Numbered from the stretch's first letter, positions 44,569-55,608 are shown. The stretch: DNA of 64,000 nt from Massospora cicadina (GCA_022478985.1 JAKSZP010012152.1:1-64000), one strand, 5' to 3'. Notes: generated by a model from the letters alone, not told the origin. Numbers and translations are program-made.

Positions 44569-46005
44569 CGTATATTTGGATGAAAATAGCTGAGAAAGGA
44601 CTACTTTCTGAACATACTGTATTTCTCCTCATTTCCAGAGGTGAGAGCGCTGGCACATGGGCCAAGGAAGAGGGAGGTTGAGACACAATTTTACCTGGTG
44701 GAATCATCAACTGGGTATTATGAGCCTCTACCTCCTTTGGATTGGGAGCTAAAGTAAGGTTGTGACTCAAAGCATCTGCCAACTCATTTTTTTGCCCTTA
44801 GTAAACTCATAGGAAAACACAAATTGGGCTAGGTTTTCATGTCAACTGGTTTTCCATGAGGTCAATACATGAGGTGCATGGTTGTACAGTAAGGCACAGT
44901 GATCTGTAAGTACACGGAAGGGTTGGGAAGAGCCATGCAGGTGATGACACTAATAAGCCAACGTCTCCACCACTGCTAATAACTCTTTGTCATAAACAGC
45001 TTAGTTTAACTCAGGCAGAGACATCTTCCTAGAAAATATCCCACTGGATGCTCTATTCCATCTTCACCTACTTGTAATACGTCAGTCGCTATGGCGAAGT
45101 TGGAGGCATCAGTAGACACAATGAACTCCTTTTTAGGATCAACATGGCGAAGGACGGATGTGGAAAACTGGGTTAGCTTTACTGCTTGAAAACATCCTCT
45201 AAAATGGGGACCACTGGAGCACTTTTACCCCAATCGCCTTATAGAGGGGCGTCACCACCTCAGAAAGATTTGGCATTAATTTCTTAAGAAAGATACACGT
45301 CCCCAAAAATTCCTCAATTCCTTGACCTATGTTGGGGTAGGCCACTTAAGAATCTCCTTCTCCTTGTCTGGAGCTATCATGTGTCCTAGGTCAAACATGA
45401 CGCTTCCCAGAAAGGTGACATTGAAATTAAAATTCACACTTACTGATCTTTAGCGTAAGGTTGGCTGCTTTTAACCGCTCCACCACTTGCCAAAGTTGTA
45501 AAGTATGGTACTCTTGATCAGGGGAAAACACCAGAAAATCATCTATGTAAGCAGCTGCACATACCCCTAGCAGGTCCCCAGAGCTGCATCGATACAGCGT
45601 TGAAAAATAAGAGGGGCATTCTTAATCCCAAAGGGCATGACCCAAACTGGAAAATCTCTTTTCTGTTATGGAATGCAGTTAGCCACTCCTGGCCCTTTTT
45701 AATCTGGATCTGATTAAATGCATTTAGGAAATCCAGTTTAAAGAAGACTTTGGCCTTCTCTATATAGCGTGCAATCTGTGAGTCCATGAGGATGGGATGT
45801 AAATCTGTTACAGTGACGTTGTTTATGTTCTATAATCTATGCAAGGGTGTAAAATTCCATTGGTTTTCTCCACAAAGAAATGGTGGGAGCATAATGGGGA
45901 GGTACGCTGAAAAATTGCGCCTTTGGCTAACTGCTCCTTAATCCATACATCTAATTCTGCTTCCTCCCATTCGGCCAAAGGGTAAATATGGGAAGATATA
46001 AGCAT
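44555..46005 (-). pseudogene. G4 reverse transcriptase and RNase H
   Basis: 45823-46005 is the RT entry (DVWIKEQLAKGAIFQRTSPL, FVEKTNGILHPCIDYRT). 45539-45787 has the first catalytic Asp in FFKLDFLNAFNQIQIKKGQE, and at its end the frame leads to IDDFLVFSPDQEYH (YxDD box, about 45505-45545). RNase H pieces follow (45000-45150), ending in MADALSHNLTLAPN (44720-44782), the classic end-of-RNase-H ADALSR block. Confidence 0.86.
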
Positions 46006-46038
46006 CAGATCAACAGTGAGCTTGTTCTTGCATTCAAA

Positions 46039-46560
46039 CTATAAATGAGAAGGTAATATATTGGCTGAAGCTGCATTAAATGAAGATTCTAGACCCTTTA
46101 AACAGGAAGGTAATGGTATCTCCAATGAGGGCTTTAGCAACGGAGCAAGACTGAGTGTATGAACCTTGGGCAATTGTGGCAAACCACACTTAGAATCAGC
46201 CTCAGACAAGGGGACAACTAATATATAACCATTCTTCAATTTTAAGGACAAGGCATTGTCTTTCAATCTGGTCCTGGCGTCAAACTTTCGCCACCATTAC
46301 ACTCCAAAACAATGGTGTACAAAAGGTTTTTGATAATTTGGAAGTGGTTGGACAAATGATAGTTGCCACCTTGATAGTCCTCTAAACCCCTAAATTTCAG
46401 CTCGGGATTACCTTAAGAAGCCCCTTCCCTAACCATATCACATGGCAAGTAACTAAGCTCAAGGTAGTTGGCTAGGTCTTGGTCAATAAAATTCTCAGAG
46501 GGTCCAGTATCCGCTAAGATAGTAGTGCTAAACTTACCTGAAGGGGATGAAAGGGTAGAG
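46039..46560 (-). pseudogene. G4 aspartic protease and linker
   Basis: The active-site block reads TTILADTGPSENFIDQ (about 46487-46535; DTG intact), followed by NYLELSYLPCDMV and a linker in 46039-46266 (LSLKLKNGYILVVPLSEAD). Chromovirus proteases have this ALIDSGA-S-FID form. The frame is interrupted by stops. Confidence 0.78.
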
Positions 46561-46590
46561 TTAACAAAAAATATACTGAATAATCTTTAT

Positions 46591-47329
46591 TTATAGCAGA
46601 CAACGCCAAAACTTTACCACCACAATCTTCTTCACACTTTCACATACCTCAAGGTACGTTTTGCATTTTAATTTGGAGATGGATATTTGACCACTCTTAC
46701 TACTGAGGCCACATGTACACAATATCTTAAGCAACTGCATAAACGTTTTTATATTGTAATTGTAACTCCTTCTCCTCCTCCTGGGTTTCACGGATCATTG
46801 TGGTGGTCAAGCGTGGATTTTCTGGGTTGATTTGATATTCTTAAATGGGGTCCATTTCTGAGCCATAAAAGAATAAATATGGCTTGGTTGTATATATGGC
46901 AATGTCATTATAAAACGCGTTTTTGGTCACAAACGACCTTCTTCCCATTTTGGCAATGGATTGTCCAACGTTATCCAATGCCATCACCACCAGTCCTACG
47001 TCAAGGTTACCGCCTGCACTATCCAAATGCGGTGCTGAAGAAAAACCAGTTTATTTGAGTTGATTCTATTAATTTTGTTGTAAAGTCAGGGAATCACAAC
47101 TCTCAGATCGTGAAGTGTCTGTATCCACTGGGTACAATTAAGAAGGGTGGGTACTTTCCAGTTGGAGATAGCAAGAATAATGCTGAGATGCTCCAATCTT
47201 TGGGAAAAAGAGTAACAGTGGTGAGCCCCTCAGTAGCAATGGTCAACAACTGGCGCACACTGTTTGCACTTTGTGAAAGTCCTACATGGAGAAATTTTGT
47301 GCAGGTAAAGTTAAGTGGTTGTCAACTAA
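46591..47329 (-). pseudogene. G4 Gag remnant
   Basis: Only short open pieces lie between the 5' LTR and protease: 46841-47026 (MDSAGGNLDVGLVVMALDNV) and 46591-46791 (MKPRRRRRSYNYNIKTFMQL). No capsid domain or zinc knuckle is recognisable and the space is short. The Gag region has probably been deleted in part. Confidence 0.5.
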
Positions 47330-48218
47330 TGTAAGGTGAGTGTATATAACTCACCTGTTCCCAGCGTGGTAGAGCATGGTTCACAGGCCCGACTCCATGT
47401 AACTTGTTAATATTAAAGTCAACAGAGCCCCGCAGATGGTGCTGAAGCTGTAGTAACTTAGAACGAGGGTAGTTAGCAGTAGATGAGAAACCAAAACTGT
47501 ACTAACAACAAGGTTGGAGTGAACCCTAAAGTGAGGTTTATACCCAAGCGGTGATCTGAGCAGGAGTGTATAGGCGACACATGTTGGAAGGAACCTGGAC
47601 GGCCCAATGGTACATGAGAGGAGAAATTTTCAGTTGTTAAAATTATAACTAATGTTACAAATGACCTCCTCAAAGAGGTCCGTGCACAGGTTTGTCCAAA
47701 AAGACATATATAAAAGTATTCTAACAAAGGGTTCTTTATTATGGGAAGTCAACCAACAAGAGATATTGGTCTCAAGAAAACAACTTTAAGGAAATTCGGG
47801 GGAACAATCAATTGATTGAAGTAGTGCTAAGCTGAGGTGCACCGATAAGCACATGCTTCCATCAAACAGTGTGTTATACTTGGTAATTGACCAAATCAGG
47901 TTTTCAATTGTAGGAGAGGCTGACATGAGCTTTAAATTTTGAAGACCAAACGGGTTTCTAGACCCTGTTAACCGAGAAACCAAAACAAACAGTTGTTTAA
48001 ATTGTAAAGATGGTTTGTTTTAACGCCCTGCTGTTATACAGAGCCAAACTTCTCTTACATCCCTAGGACCAACCTGAGCATACCTCGCTTTACCCAGCAT
48101 TGACCCAAGGTATGTTTGAGGTCATGGAGGCCTTCCAACTTCACCTTCTTGGCCTCCTGACATGCAGCTTTATCCTTGGTGTTTGTCACATATTTTTATT
48201 CATTCTCAAGCAATGACA
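47330..48218 (-). repeat. G4 5' LTR (889 bp)
   Basis: Element orientation starts TGTCATTGCTTGAGAATG at 48218 and ends CCTTACA at 47330. It matches the 3' LTR, with mostly transition differences and small indels. Confidence 0.9.
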
Positions 48219-48667
48219 GTATCAGTTACCACTGGATCCTAAATATGTCTCCTTTTCATGTGCTATATGGTAGAAAACTGGGTTGCCAGCTTTATTAGCC
48301 AGGTATATCTTATCTGCTAGAGCTGGTGATCCTGAAAAGCCATGAAGAAGATGGCCAGAACACCATCCAGATACAATCAGAGGCTATGACCAATTTGGCA
48401 ATAACTGTCACTAAAGTGGGACAAGCAGCTAATAAGCTCTGGCCCCCTCTTCCTTCCTTCCAAGTATCAGACTTGGAAATGATTATCACAAATGTATCAT
48501 TTCTAGAAGTGAAAATCTTGGGTCTTTCTGGGAAGGAATTTCATAGTCACTTTTAAAAGAGGGTTTGAGTACTCCATCAAATCTCTTGCTTCTGGAGCTA
48601 CCTTACAAATGAGTCCATTGCCAGTTCTTGCGCCCTTATTCTCCCCCTAGTACCCTTGAAGAGGCTA
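48219..48667 (+). pseudogene. G1 integrase, last part
   Basis: Continues G1 after G4: YQLPLDPKYVSFSCAIW corresponds to YHWILKMFPFHVFYGQ of G5, and 48326-48556 (EAMTNLAITVTKVGQAANKL) corresponds to EAMTNLVKMVTKEGQAANEL. It runs to the end, just before the 3' LTR, where RPYSPPSTLEEA matches the G5 end. No chromodomain. Confidence 0.8.
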
Positions 48668-49632
48668 TATTCAGATAATTACATGTTTGATATTGTGAAA
48701 AAAGTGTTTAGGTGTTAAATAAGTCTAATACTGCTCAAAAAGCCCTGGTTGAATCTTAGTGGAATCCCTTGAATCAAGATAATACTCCTACCCCCACTTC
48801 TTAGCCAAATACTACTATTGTTGGTAGTATGGTTATGCGAAACTTGTAGCATAATTAATGGAGTCATCCTGTGGTTCCTCCCCATCATATCTGCAATTTA
48901 GTTAAAACTCCTAAGAGGAGACTGCCCTCTTTTTTAGACCTGAAAGGGTCTCACATAGTGAAAATATTTTCCCACAATTTAATTGGTTGTTAAATATAAA
49001 AATCATTGCCTAATGGGTTCATATTACCTGTTATTGACCCACCATTTGCCATTAAGTTGAGGTGAGGTGAACTTTAGGAGCTCTGTAGGTCAAAATACAA
49101 TTTTTTCTAGATAAGTACTCTTAGCCTAAATTAAAGTTCTTGCTCTTCTCATTTCTAGCCTCAAATTTTTTTAATTACAGAGGTGATAGTTTAATTGGGG
49201 TTCAGTTTTACCCCTAAATTTTTTTACTTAAGAATTAGCTATAGAAACCCAATATCTTATATTTAATTTGAGGTGGGACGACCTGGGGACTATACTGCAT
49301 CACTTAAGGGGAAATTAGTACATGGGAAAGGAGGATAAACCTGGAAAACCTCCATGTGCGGCGTATGATAGGCCAGGAACTCCATGGACCACCTTTGCTA
49401 TTCACAATCTCGGTTCAGGACATTGGTGCACAATGCCAACACAGTCATAATTATCCCCTACCCAAAAACCCAATATCTTCCTACCTTCAAAGTTTCATCT
49501 TATTCAAGTGATTTTAGATCCTCCTCAAATCTGTAACAGCGGCTAAAAGTTTTGATACTCTTTCCACTGCTAAATTATTAGAATCCTGTGCAAAAAGCAC
49601 CAGCGAGCATCAAACAAGCCATGATTCCAACA
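48668..49632 (+). repeat. G1 3' LTR, carrying SINE 2b
   Basis: Starts near TATTCAGATAATTAC (TGTTGGATAATTAC in the 5' LTR) and ends CATGATTCCAACA. With SINE 2b and its TSD removed it is about 744 bp, equal to the 5' LTR. The two LTRs differ at many positions, so G1 is the oldest layer of the nest. Confidence 0.8.
49259..49465 (-). mobile_element. SINE 2, copy b: 5'-truncated
   Basis: Minus-strand copy of the SINE 2 body and tail (207 bp), without the tRNA-like head. It ends gtccccaggtcgtccc-acctcaaattaaat at the 49259 side. It is flanked by a perfect 14-bp TSD, aaacccaatatctt (49245-49258 and 49466-49479). It matches copy a over gggtagggaacaattatgg / ggtccatggagttcctgg (given here as their plus-sense forms). 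Confidence 0.87.
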
Positions 49633-50006
49633 GTGTTCAATAAAATAAATACTTAAGTTTAGGATAAAATATAGTGAAATTATGATAGATCAGTAATTAA
49701 GTTGCAGTACATTCAAATAGCTACATCTCTTCTATATGCTGATAGATTATATAAAGGTGGAGCAAGGTGAAAAAAATCAGGCAAAAAATAAGATGTTTTT
49801 ACCCAACTTTGAAAAAGGAGGTTCACAATTTGACCTGTATATATTTTTTTATGTTTGTTCATGCATTACTCCAAAACTACTGGATTAATTTGAATAAACT
49901 TTTTATAATGAAAGTGGATGCTTTTACTTAGTTCTCATTCAACTTTTGTAAACAATGGTATAATGGAAAGTTTTTAATTTGTAACAATTAAATATATATA
50001 TATATA
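49633..50006. other. A+T-rich spacer
   Basis: No reading frame or repeat recognised; it ends in a (TA)n microsatellite from about 49989. Confidence 0.6.
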
Positions 50007-50064
50007 GGGGGTTGGGACCATCTAGTACTAAAATATATATATATATAGGGACCATCTAGTACTA
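50007..50064 (+). mobile_element. Two tail-only micro-insertions in a (TA)n tract
   Basis: gggggttgggaccatctag then tacta at 50007-50030, and a shorter repeat gggaccatctagtacta at 50048-50064, each followed by an A/T run. Both lie within atatatata tracts, so target duplications are expected to be (TA)n and cannot be proved. The sequence is the same tail as in the micro-insertions at 20512 and 61443. Confidence 0.65.
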
Positions 50065-50179
50065 ATATATATATATATAATTATTTGCTACTTTTCTCTC
50101 TTGGCGCTACTTTTGCAACTTATTCAATTCAATTCTGATTCTAGTTTGATAATCTCACAGAGGAGATTAGTCTGCGCCC

Positions 50180-51452
50180 ATGTCAGAGAGCAGTTGGGCA
50201 AGTAAGGTAAGAGGAGCAGGTGGTAGGCCAGTGGCCTCAAACGTTCAAAAACGCCCCAGAGAAACCGGCGGAATAGAAAAAATAAAAAATTGGCGGTCAC
50301 TATTTCCCCATGAATCCTCACTTGGCAAGCGCGATGCAACCAGTACATCAACACGCTGCACTCCCAACCACTCTCATTGGTGGAATACGGAGTCCATGTG
50401 CTTCTGGACATCCAACAAACAGCTTTATGAGAAAAATTTTGTGGGGACATGCACACTTTTTTCCCAACCGCGGTGTATGTTGCACCTCACTCCATGTCAT
50501 GCAGTTGGCCGGACCTCAGTTTCAAAAACAAGGAGGCAGCAGATGAAGCTGCTGCGGTGTGCATAGTGATTGACCTCCATGAAGGGCAGCGGGTCATCAA
50601 AACCAAACGCACCAGATAGACAAAATCCAACCAAATTTTTCTCACGTTTGACTTTTTGCCTACTATGGTAAAACGTGCCATTTTGGAGCAGCACCTGAAA
50701 GTTGGTCTCACCATATATGGCGAAATACAATCTTTCAAGATGCAACACTTTATGCTAATGCCACACCTGTGCACTGGCAAAGCCATCACAGTTCTGACCC
50801 CAACCAAGGAGATTGTGAAGGACCTAACCCAGATCCCGCACTCCACATATATCAATATTGAAGGGCATACCACCCACCCTTTCCGGGTAACCACGGGCAG
50901 TGCACCCCCCATCTGCACCCACTGCAACGCGTTCAGCCATAAGGCACATGCATGCCCCACCAAGGAGGGCATCACATTCCAAGAGCACCCCTCAGCAGCC
51001 ATGGCCAGCGGAGAGGCGCACTATGAACCAACCATAAGCACCAAAGAGGCTTTCCCATGGGGAGCACAAGGCTGCTACCTACTGGTAAAACCTATCTCCC
51101 CACAAGAGCGGAAGAAGGCCAAGCAGGCCCGCAGGGCCGCGGCCAAGGAAGCGGCCAAAGTTACCACTGCTATCCCACACTCCCAACACCAGGAGGACAT
51201 TGAAACCTTCGCGGCGGAAGCAACTCAGGAATCCCTCAACTAGTCAGATTGGGAAGCCCATGCCAATTGGGCCACCCAATCTGAGGATCCAATGGGTGAC
51301 TCAATCTCACCCGATCTTTGCAACCAAGCTCTGGTTGAAACTGACTTGGGGTCCAACCTACCTGAAAAAAATTTTTTGACCCAAATGTTGGTGCACCAAA
51401 CTCATCCGCACCACAAAAAATTCGTTCGACGTTGGGGAAACAAAAAGTGAAG
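50180..51452 (+). pseudogene. LINE C ORF1 (Gag-like, zinc knuckle)
   Basis: Start at ATG 50180 (MSESSWASKVRGAGGRP), with frame changes around 50300-50650. The long open part 50656-51243 (195 codons) has MLMPHLCTGKAITVLTPTKE, HPFRVTTGSAPPICTHCNAF and SHKAHACP (CCHC knuckle), then the basic helix KKAKQARRAAAKEAAKV. A TAG at 51241-51243 replaces a codon that is open in B (CAA). The remainder is broken. Same role as LINE B ORF1. Confidence 0.85.
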
Positions 51453-51593
51453 GCAAAAGCCAATGCAAACCTTTCTGCTAAAATTAACAAACCTACTGAT
51501 AGCGTTGCTGCAAACACCCACACTGCCATGAAGACCCATGTGGATCTAGAGGAGGCTAGTGGGCCCAGGTGCCCACCCCCTTGCACCTAAGGT

Positions 51594-52353
51594 GTGATGT
51601 GGGAAACCTTCACTTTAGGGATGTTGAATATCGCCAGACTCAAGGCCTTGCCATCTTGGGCTAGGAAACTGAGTTTTTTACAAAAAAATTTACCCATGGA
51701 TATCCTGGCCATCCAGGAGTCCCACTGTCTGCAAGGTTCTGAGGATGCTTGGAAAACCATGCTCCTCCCTTCCCTATCCTTTTGGTCAGAGCACTGTGGG
51801 GTGCTAGTTCAGAAAAACAATTTTTTCAAATTTTTATTGTCAGAATTCTCCTCAATGGCTGATTCCTCGTTGTCACTTTCTTGTGGGCTGACGTGGCACA
51901 TGCTATCATCAGCATCTATGCCCCAACCTGTGCACGAGAGTGTAGGAATTTTTCTCATCGGTCAAATCCCTCCCATTACCCCCAGACCCTTTTGTAGTCA
52001 GCGACATGAACTGTTGGCTAAACACACCCACGGACCATTGTCCTTCCTCCTCCCACACCCCCCAGGGTCATGTAGAACTTCGCGTTCTAAAGGCCACCCT
52101 TGGGTTAATAGATGCGCTGCCATGGCAAGTCCCGCTGCTCAAAAACATGACGCGTCCCCACATCCACAACGGCCAATTAAGGTCCATGACCCGCATTGAC
52201 CTTATCCTCATGCTGGCAAAATTCCAACCTCACATTTCCCAAATCCAAACAACAAAAATTGAATTCTCTGACTACCAGCTGGTCTTGATAACCTACCACT
52301 TACCTGTCACAGTGGCTAAGGCCCCACATTGGTGCAAACTCCGCCCTCCCTAA
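51594..52353 (+). pseudogene. LINE C ORF2 endonuclease
   Basis: Open from 51594 (MMWETFTLGMLNIARLKALP), with DILAIQESHCLQG (catalytic Glu) and WSEHCGVLVQKN. After frame changes come SDMNCWLNTPTDH (about 52000-52035) and EFSDYQLVLITY (about 52260-52295), where the usual SDH motif reads SDY, so one active-site His is missing. APE-type nuclease that opens the target site. Confidence 0.85.
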
Positions 52354-52924
52354 CTTGCGTCTCCAGGATTTTCCATTTGGGTGGAATCAGCAACTTTGGC
52401 AAAAGAGTTTGTTACACCGTTTTGCGCGGACCCCATCTCCACATGGTCAGCCTTCAAAGAGGATACCATCCGCCACTCTCACCACCTCTCTTCCTGATGC
52501 TCATGAGCCACATGGCCATCATTTCGCGCGCCCTGGCAGAGTTGGCACACCTGGAGTCCAACATCCCAGCTACAGGCTACAGCCCTGCATGGGTCCAGAA
52601 GTGGGTGGAAGCAGCCACCCACCTCAACGCGCTCAAAAGGCAACACAAACATCGGGTTTGTGTTCAGTACAGGGCCAAACGCATTACAGAGGGTGACAAG
52701 TGCACCACATATTTTTTAAAGAATTCTTCACACCACACCAGAGCGTGGCCTGCACACAGGTTCAAAGATTGGATGATTCCGTCGCAGATACGCCAGCTGA
52801 AGTGGCAATCAAAATACAAAAGTATTACTCCAAGTTATACTGATCTGATCCAATTCAGCTGGTCAAAGTGGCGGAATTTTTTGACTGAACCCACATCTGC
52901 ACCATTTCCCAATACCTGGAAGTA

Positions 52925-54446
52925 ATGAATTTGATTACTCCAAATGAACTATGGACAGCCATCCGCGGTGCACCAAATCGGAAATGCCCAGGCCCAGATG
53001 GCATTTCATATGAATTCTATAAAAAATACTTTAAATATATATCCCCACTGCTGCTTGCCTCACTTAACCAGAGCCTTCTGGAAACGCGCCTCCTAACAGG
53101 AATACAAGAGGCCTTCACCGTCACACTCTTCAAGAAAGGGGACAAGCTAGACTTAGCCAACTGGCGCCCCATTTCTTTAACTAACACAGATACAAAAATT
53201 TTAACTAAAATCATGTCTAACCGTTTAGGGACTTTAGCATCTGCCACCATCTCCCCAGAACAATTTGGTTTCAAACCCAGAAGGTCAATTTGGGACAACG
53301 TGCACTCTGTGGCTAACGCATGCCAGTCCATAGCCTCTGGGGCACTTGTATTCTTGGACCAACAGAAGGCCTATGATAAAGTAAACTGGGAATACCTCAG
53401 GGCCTGCCTCCATCAATTCCGCATACTCCCTCGCTTCATCAACTGGGTAATGCTGCTCACGGAATCTGCAACAATGGCAGTGCGTGGCCCTGGCTTCCTA
53501 ACGGAAATAGTACGCCCTCAAAGGGGCTTATGACAAGGGGACCCCCTTAGCCCACTCTTATACAACTTCAGCCTTGACCCACTACTTCAAAGCGTGAATG
53601 CTCAACTCACTGGGGTCCATGTACCAGGCCAAGCCCCAGTCAAGATGATGAAGTTTGCAGACGACTGTGTGGTTGGGGTGTCTAATAATAAAGATGCACG
53701 CGCGCTTGAAGCTCTCATCCAGGAGTATTCCGGGGTAAGTAATGCTGCACTGAACGCTTCCAAAACTGAAATCATCCTCCTTGGTCGGTATCAAACCTGC
53801 TGGGCTCCAGCGACCAGTGCCCATCCTGGCCCATCTGCTCGCACACGTGCTCGCCCTCCCTGCTCACCCCACACCGCCCCATTAGTGCTCCCCTTCGTGC
53901 CACGCCCTACCATAGGGCCTGTCCACCATCTGGGCGTGTGGGTGGAGGCAGGCGGGTACGCATCAGCAGTAATGGAGAGCCATATTCTAGACAACGTGAT
54001 GAAGCGCATCGCCTCCCTCAGAGCCCACCCTACTTCCCTTACTGGCAGGGTTGTTTTAGCCAACTCTATGCTCCTCTCCAAAGTCTGGATTGGAGCCCAC
54101 GCCATTCCCCTTCTCCCCAGGCTTTTTCAAATCCTTGTATGCCCTTCTGCAAGGATGGCTTTGGTCAGGCCGCCCAGCACCAGTACGGCTAGAGGTCATG
54201 TTTGGCCCTCGTCATCATGGTGGCATGGGCCTGCTTGACTTCAAATCCCATGCTGCCAAGATCCTGGGCACCTGGATTGCGGCCATCACCGCCCCTACGC
54301 TCCCCTCTCAACACTGGTCCCGCGCGGCCTGCTCCAACTTCTCCCGCGCCTTGGGCCTTAACAATCCATCAAACCCTCACTCCTTGATAAAATACCTGGC
54401 TTCACACCCATCAGCCACAGGTACTCACGGGACTAAAACCCACTAA
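52925..54446 (+). pseudogene. LINE C ORF2 reverse transcriptase
   Basis: Open frame 52925-53533 starts at MNLITPNELWTAIRG and carries CPGPDGISYEFYKKYF, KKGDKLDLANWRPISLTNTD, FGFKPRRSIWDN, VFLDQQKAYDKVNWEYL (catalytic Asp) and ESATMAVRGPGFLT. TGA at 53531-53533 (CGA in LINE B) cuts the RGLRQGDPLSP block. Past it, 53594-54238 contains FADD at 53654-53665 and ASKTEIILLGRYQ. The connector reads MGLLDFKSHAAKILGTW (54090-54446). Confidence 0.9.
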
Positions 54447-54464
54447 AAACGAATCCTCCTCTCC

Positions 54465-55283
54465 ATGCAGAGCACTGAGTGGAGAATTCGTATTAGTGGA
54501 CACACAGCCCAGAGAGGCCGCCCCTCTCCTCAGTTCACACAAGAGGTACAGGGGCTACCCATCCAAGATGGCGTGATCCCCACACGGCCCCATGTCCTAT
54601 CCAGGGTGGACTACCTGGACATGATGGACATCTCTTACTCCATTGAAACTCAGAAGACTATTTGGAAATATGCACACCATCCTCTGTTGCAGCCTCAAAT
54701 CCGTTCCCATGTGTGGCGCTGCCTAAGGTGGGTGTACCATACAGATGAGCGCTCTAACACTTTATACTCATCCTGCGTCGTGTGTGGCCAGTATGGAACG
54801 CTGTTCCACTGCATGGAGAAGTGTCCTACCTCTAGAGTGATATGGCGCGAAGTTCAACGTCTGCTTGGCCAGGATCAAACACATCCCTTCAGTCTGTCAA
54901 GAGATATGTTTGCTTTGTCAATGGCCTCCCCTTCCACCCTCCCTCCATGCTCTGGTAGTTGCAATCGCCATGTGGACTATCCACACGATTGTCTTGGATG
55001 CCATCACAGGCTCCACCCCCACCCTCCCAGAAGCTGTCCACAGATTCTGGTCTCATTTGGTGGACCACTTTTAGGCATGGATATTTGGATACCTCCCACT
55101 GCGTCGCCAACAGCTGGTCTCCTCCTGGTTCCCAGTTTGGTTCATCAAATCAGACCCTTTCCTCCAAACGTGTTCAATTGTGGCTATGACCCTTCACACG
55201 TTCCCTCCTCCCTCCCCATAGTGGCGTTCCCGCTGGCAACAAGAGAGAGCATCGCTTCTCTGGGGTGCCTTCCTTGTTACTAA
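54465..55283 (+). pseudogene. LINE C ORF2 C-terminal region with zinc finger
   Basis: 272-codon frame with MMDISYSIETQKTIWKY and CVVCGQYGTLFHCMEKC (zinc motif, about 54775-54825), then LLGQDQTHPFSLSRDMFALS. A frameshift near 54930 moves the rest (WTIHTIVLDAITGSTPTLPE, 54865-55074) into another frame, where TAG at 55072-55074 stands for CAG in LINE B. Confidence 0.85.
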
Positions 55284-55309
55284 GTTTTGTTTCTTTTGGG
55301 TCAAATTTA

Positions 55310-55362
55310 GAAGTGTCTGTCCCATGGTCGGCCTTCCTTGCAATAAATTTAAAATTTAAAAA
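55310..55362 (+). other. LINE C 3' tail
   Basis: Reads gtctgtcccatggtcgg-ccttccttgcaataaattt then A-rich sequence before the TA-rich TSD. Compared with LINE A (gtccgtcccctggtcgg-cttacctcag) the core is clearly homologous but shifted in the last 15 bases. Confidence 0.75.
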
Positions 55363-55378
55363 ATATATATATAATTAT

Positions 55379-55608
55379 ATACTATATTGGCATATCATTT
55401 TTGGCAGAGTAATAAGTGGGTATTCGATTGATTTGATAGTATTTAAATCTGATGTCACTTTTGGTAGATGGACATCATAAGGTTTACAGTAATTAAATCT
55501 ATCAAACTTTATTAAGTAACGTCAAATCTCATAGTAAAGCTATTGAATCTATTAATTTAATTAAAAACCACCAACTACTAAACTAAATATAATTGAATTC
55601 ATCACATT
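55379..55608. other. Spacer between LINE C and G5
   Basis: A+T-rich, nothing recognised. Confidence 0.6.

Larger units (their letters stand above)
42204..48218 (-). mobile_element. Chromovirus-type gypsy element G4 with TSD
   Basis: A 6.0-kb Ty3/gypsy element on the minus strand inserted in the G1 integrase. The 5-bp TSD gtatc is at 42199-42203 and 48219-48223. LTRs are 47330-48218 (5') and 42204-43097 (3'), starting TGTCA and ending TTACA. Internal order from right to left: short Gag remnant, protease, RT, RNase H, integrase, chromodomain. The space between 5' LTR and protease is only about 0.8 kb, less than a normal gag. All ORFs are broken. A solo LTR of this family is at 25390-26281. Confidence 0.9.
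27745..49632 (+). mobile_element. Gypsy element G1, nested host of G2, X4, G4 and SINE 2b
   Basis: Ty3/gypsy element on the plus strand spread over 21.9 kb because of later insertions. Its parts are the 5' LTR (27745-28488), gag and protease (to 30990), [G2 30991-38223], RT (38224-38805), [X4 38806-40716], RT end, RNase H and integrase start (40717-42203), [G4 42204-48218], integrase end (48219-48667) and 3' LTR (48668-49632) with SINE 2b inside. Removing the insertions and duplicated target bases leaves about 6.5 kb, close to its relative G5 (6.4 kb). The parts align in order with G5. Confidence 0.88.
50085..55362 (+). mobile_element. LINE copy C, full length with TSD
   Basis: A 5.3-kb LINE of the same subfamily as copy B, flanked by atatatatataattat at 50069-50084 and 55363-55378 (16 bp, perfect, although low-complexity). 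The same layout as B: 5' UTR, ORF1, ORF2 (endonuclease, RT, zinc finger), tail. Reading frames are somewhat better kept than in B; for example, the RT is open from 52925 to a single CGA-to-TGA stop at 53531-53533. It is the best template in the window for defining the family. Confidence 0.9.

Noticed and set aside
50487..51002. 171-codon minus-strand ORF
   Set aside because: Antisense shadow of LINE C ORF1; no motif, and the plus frame is homologous to LINE B ORF1.
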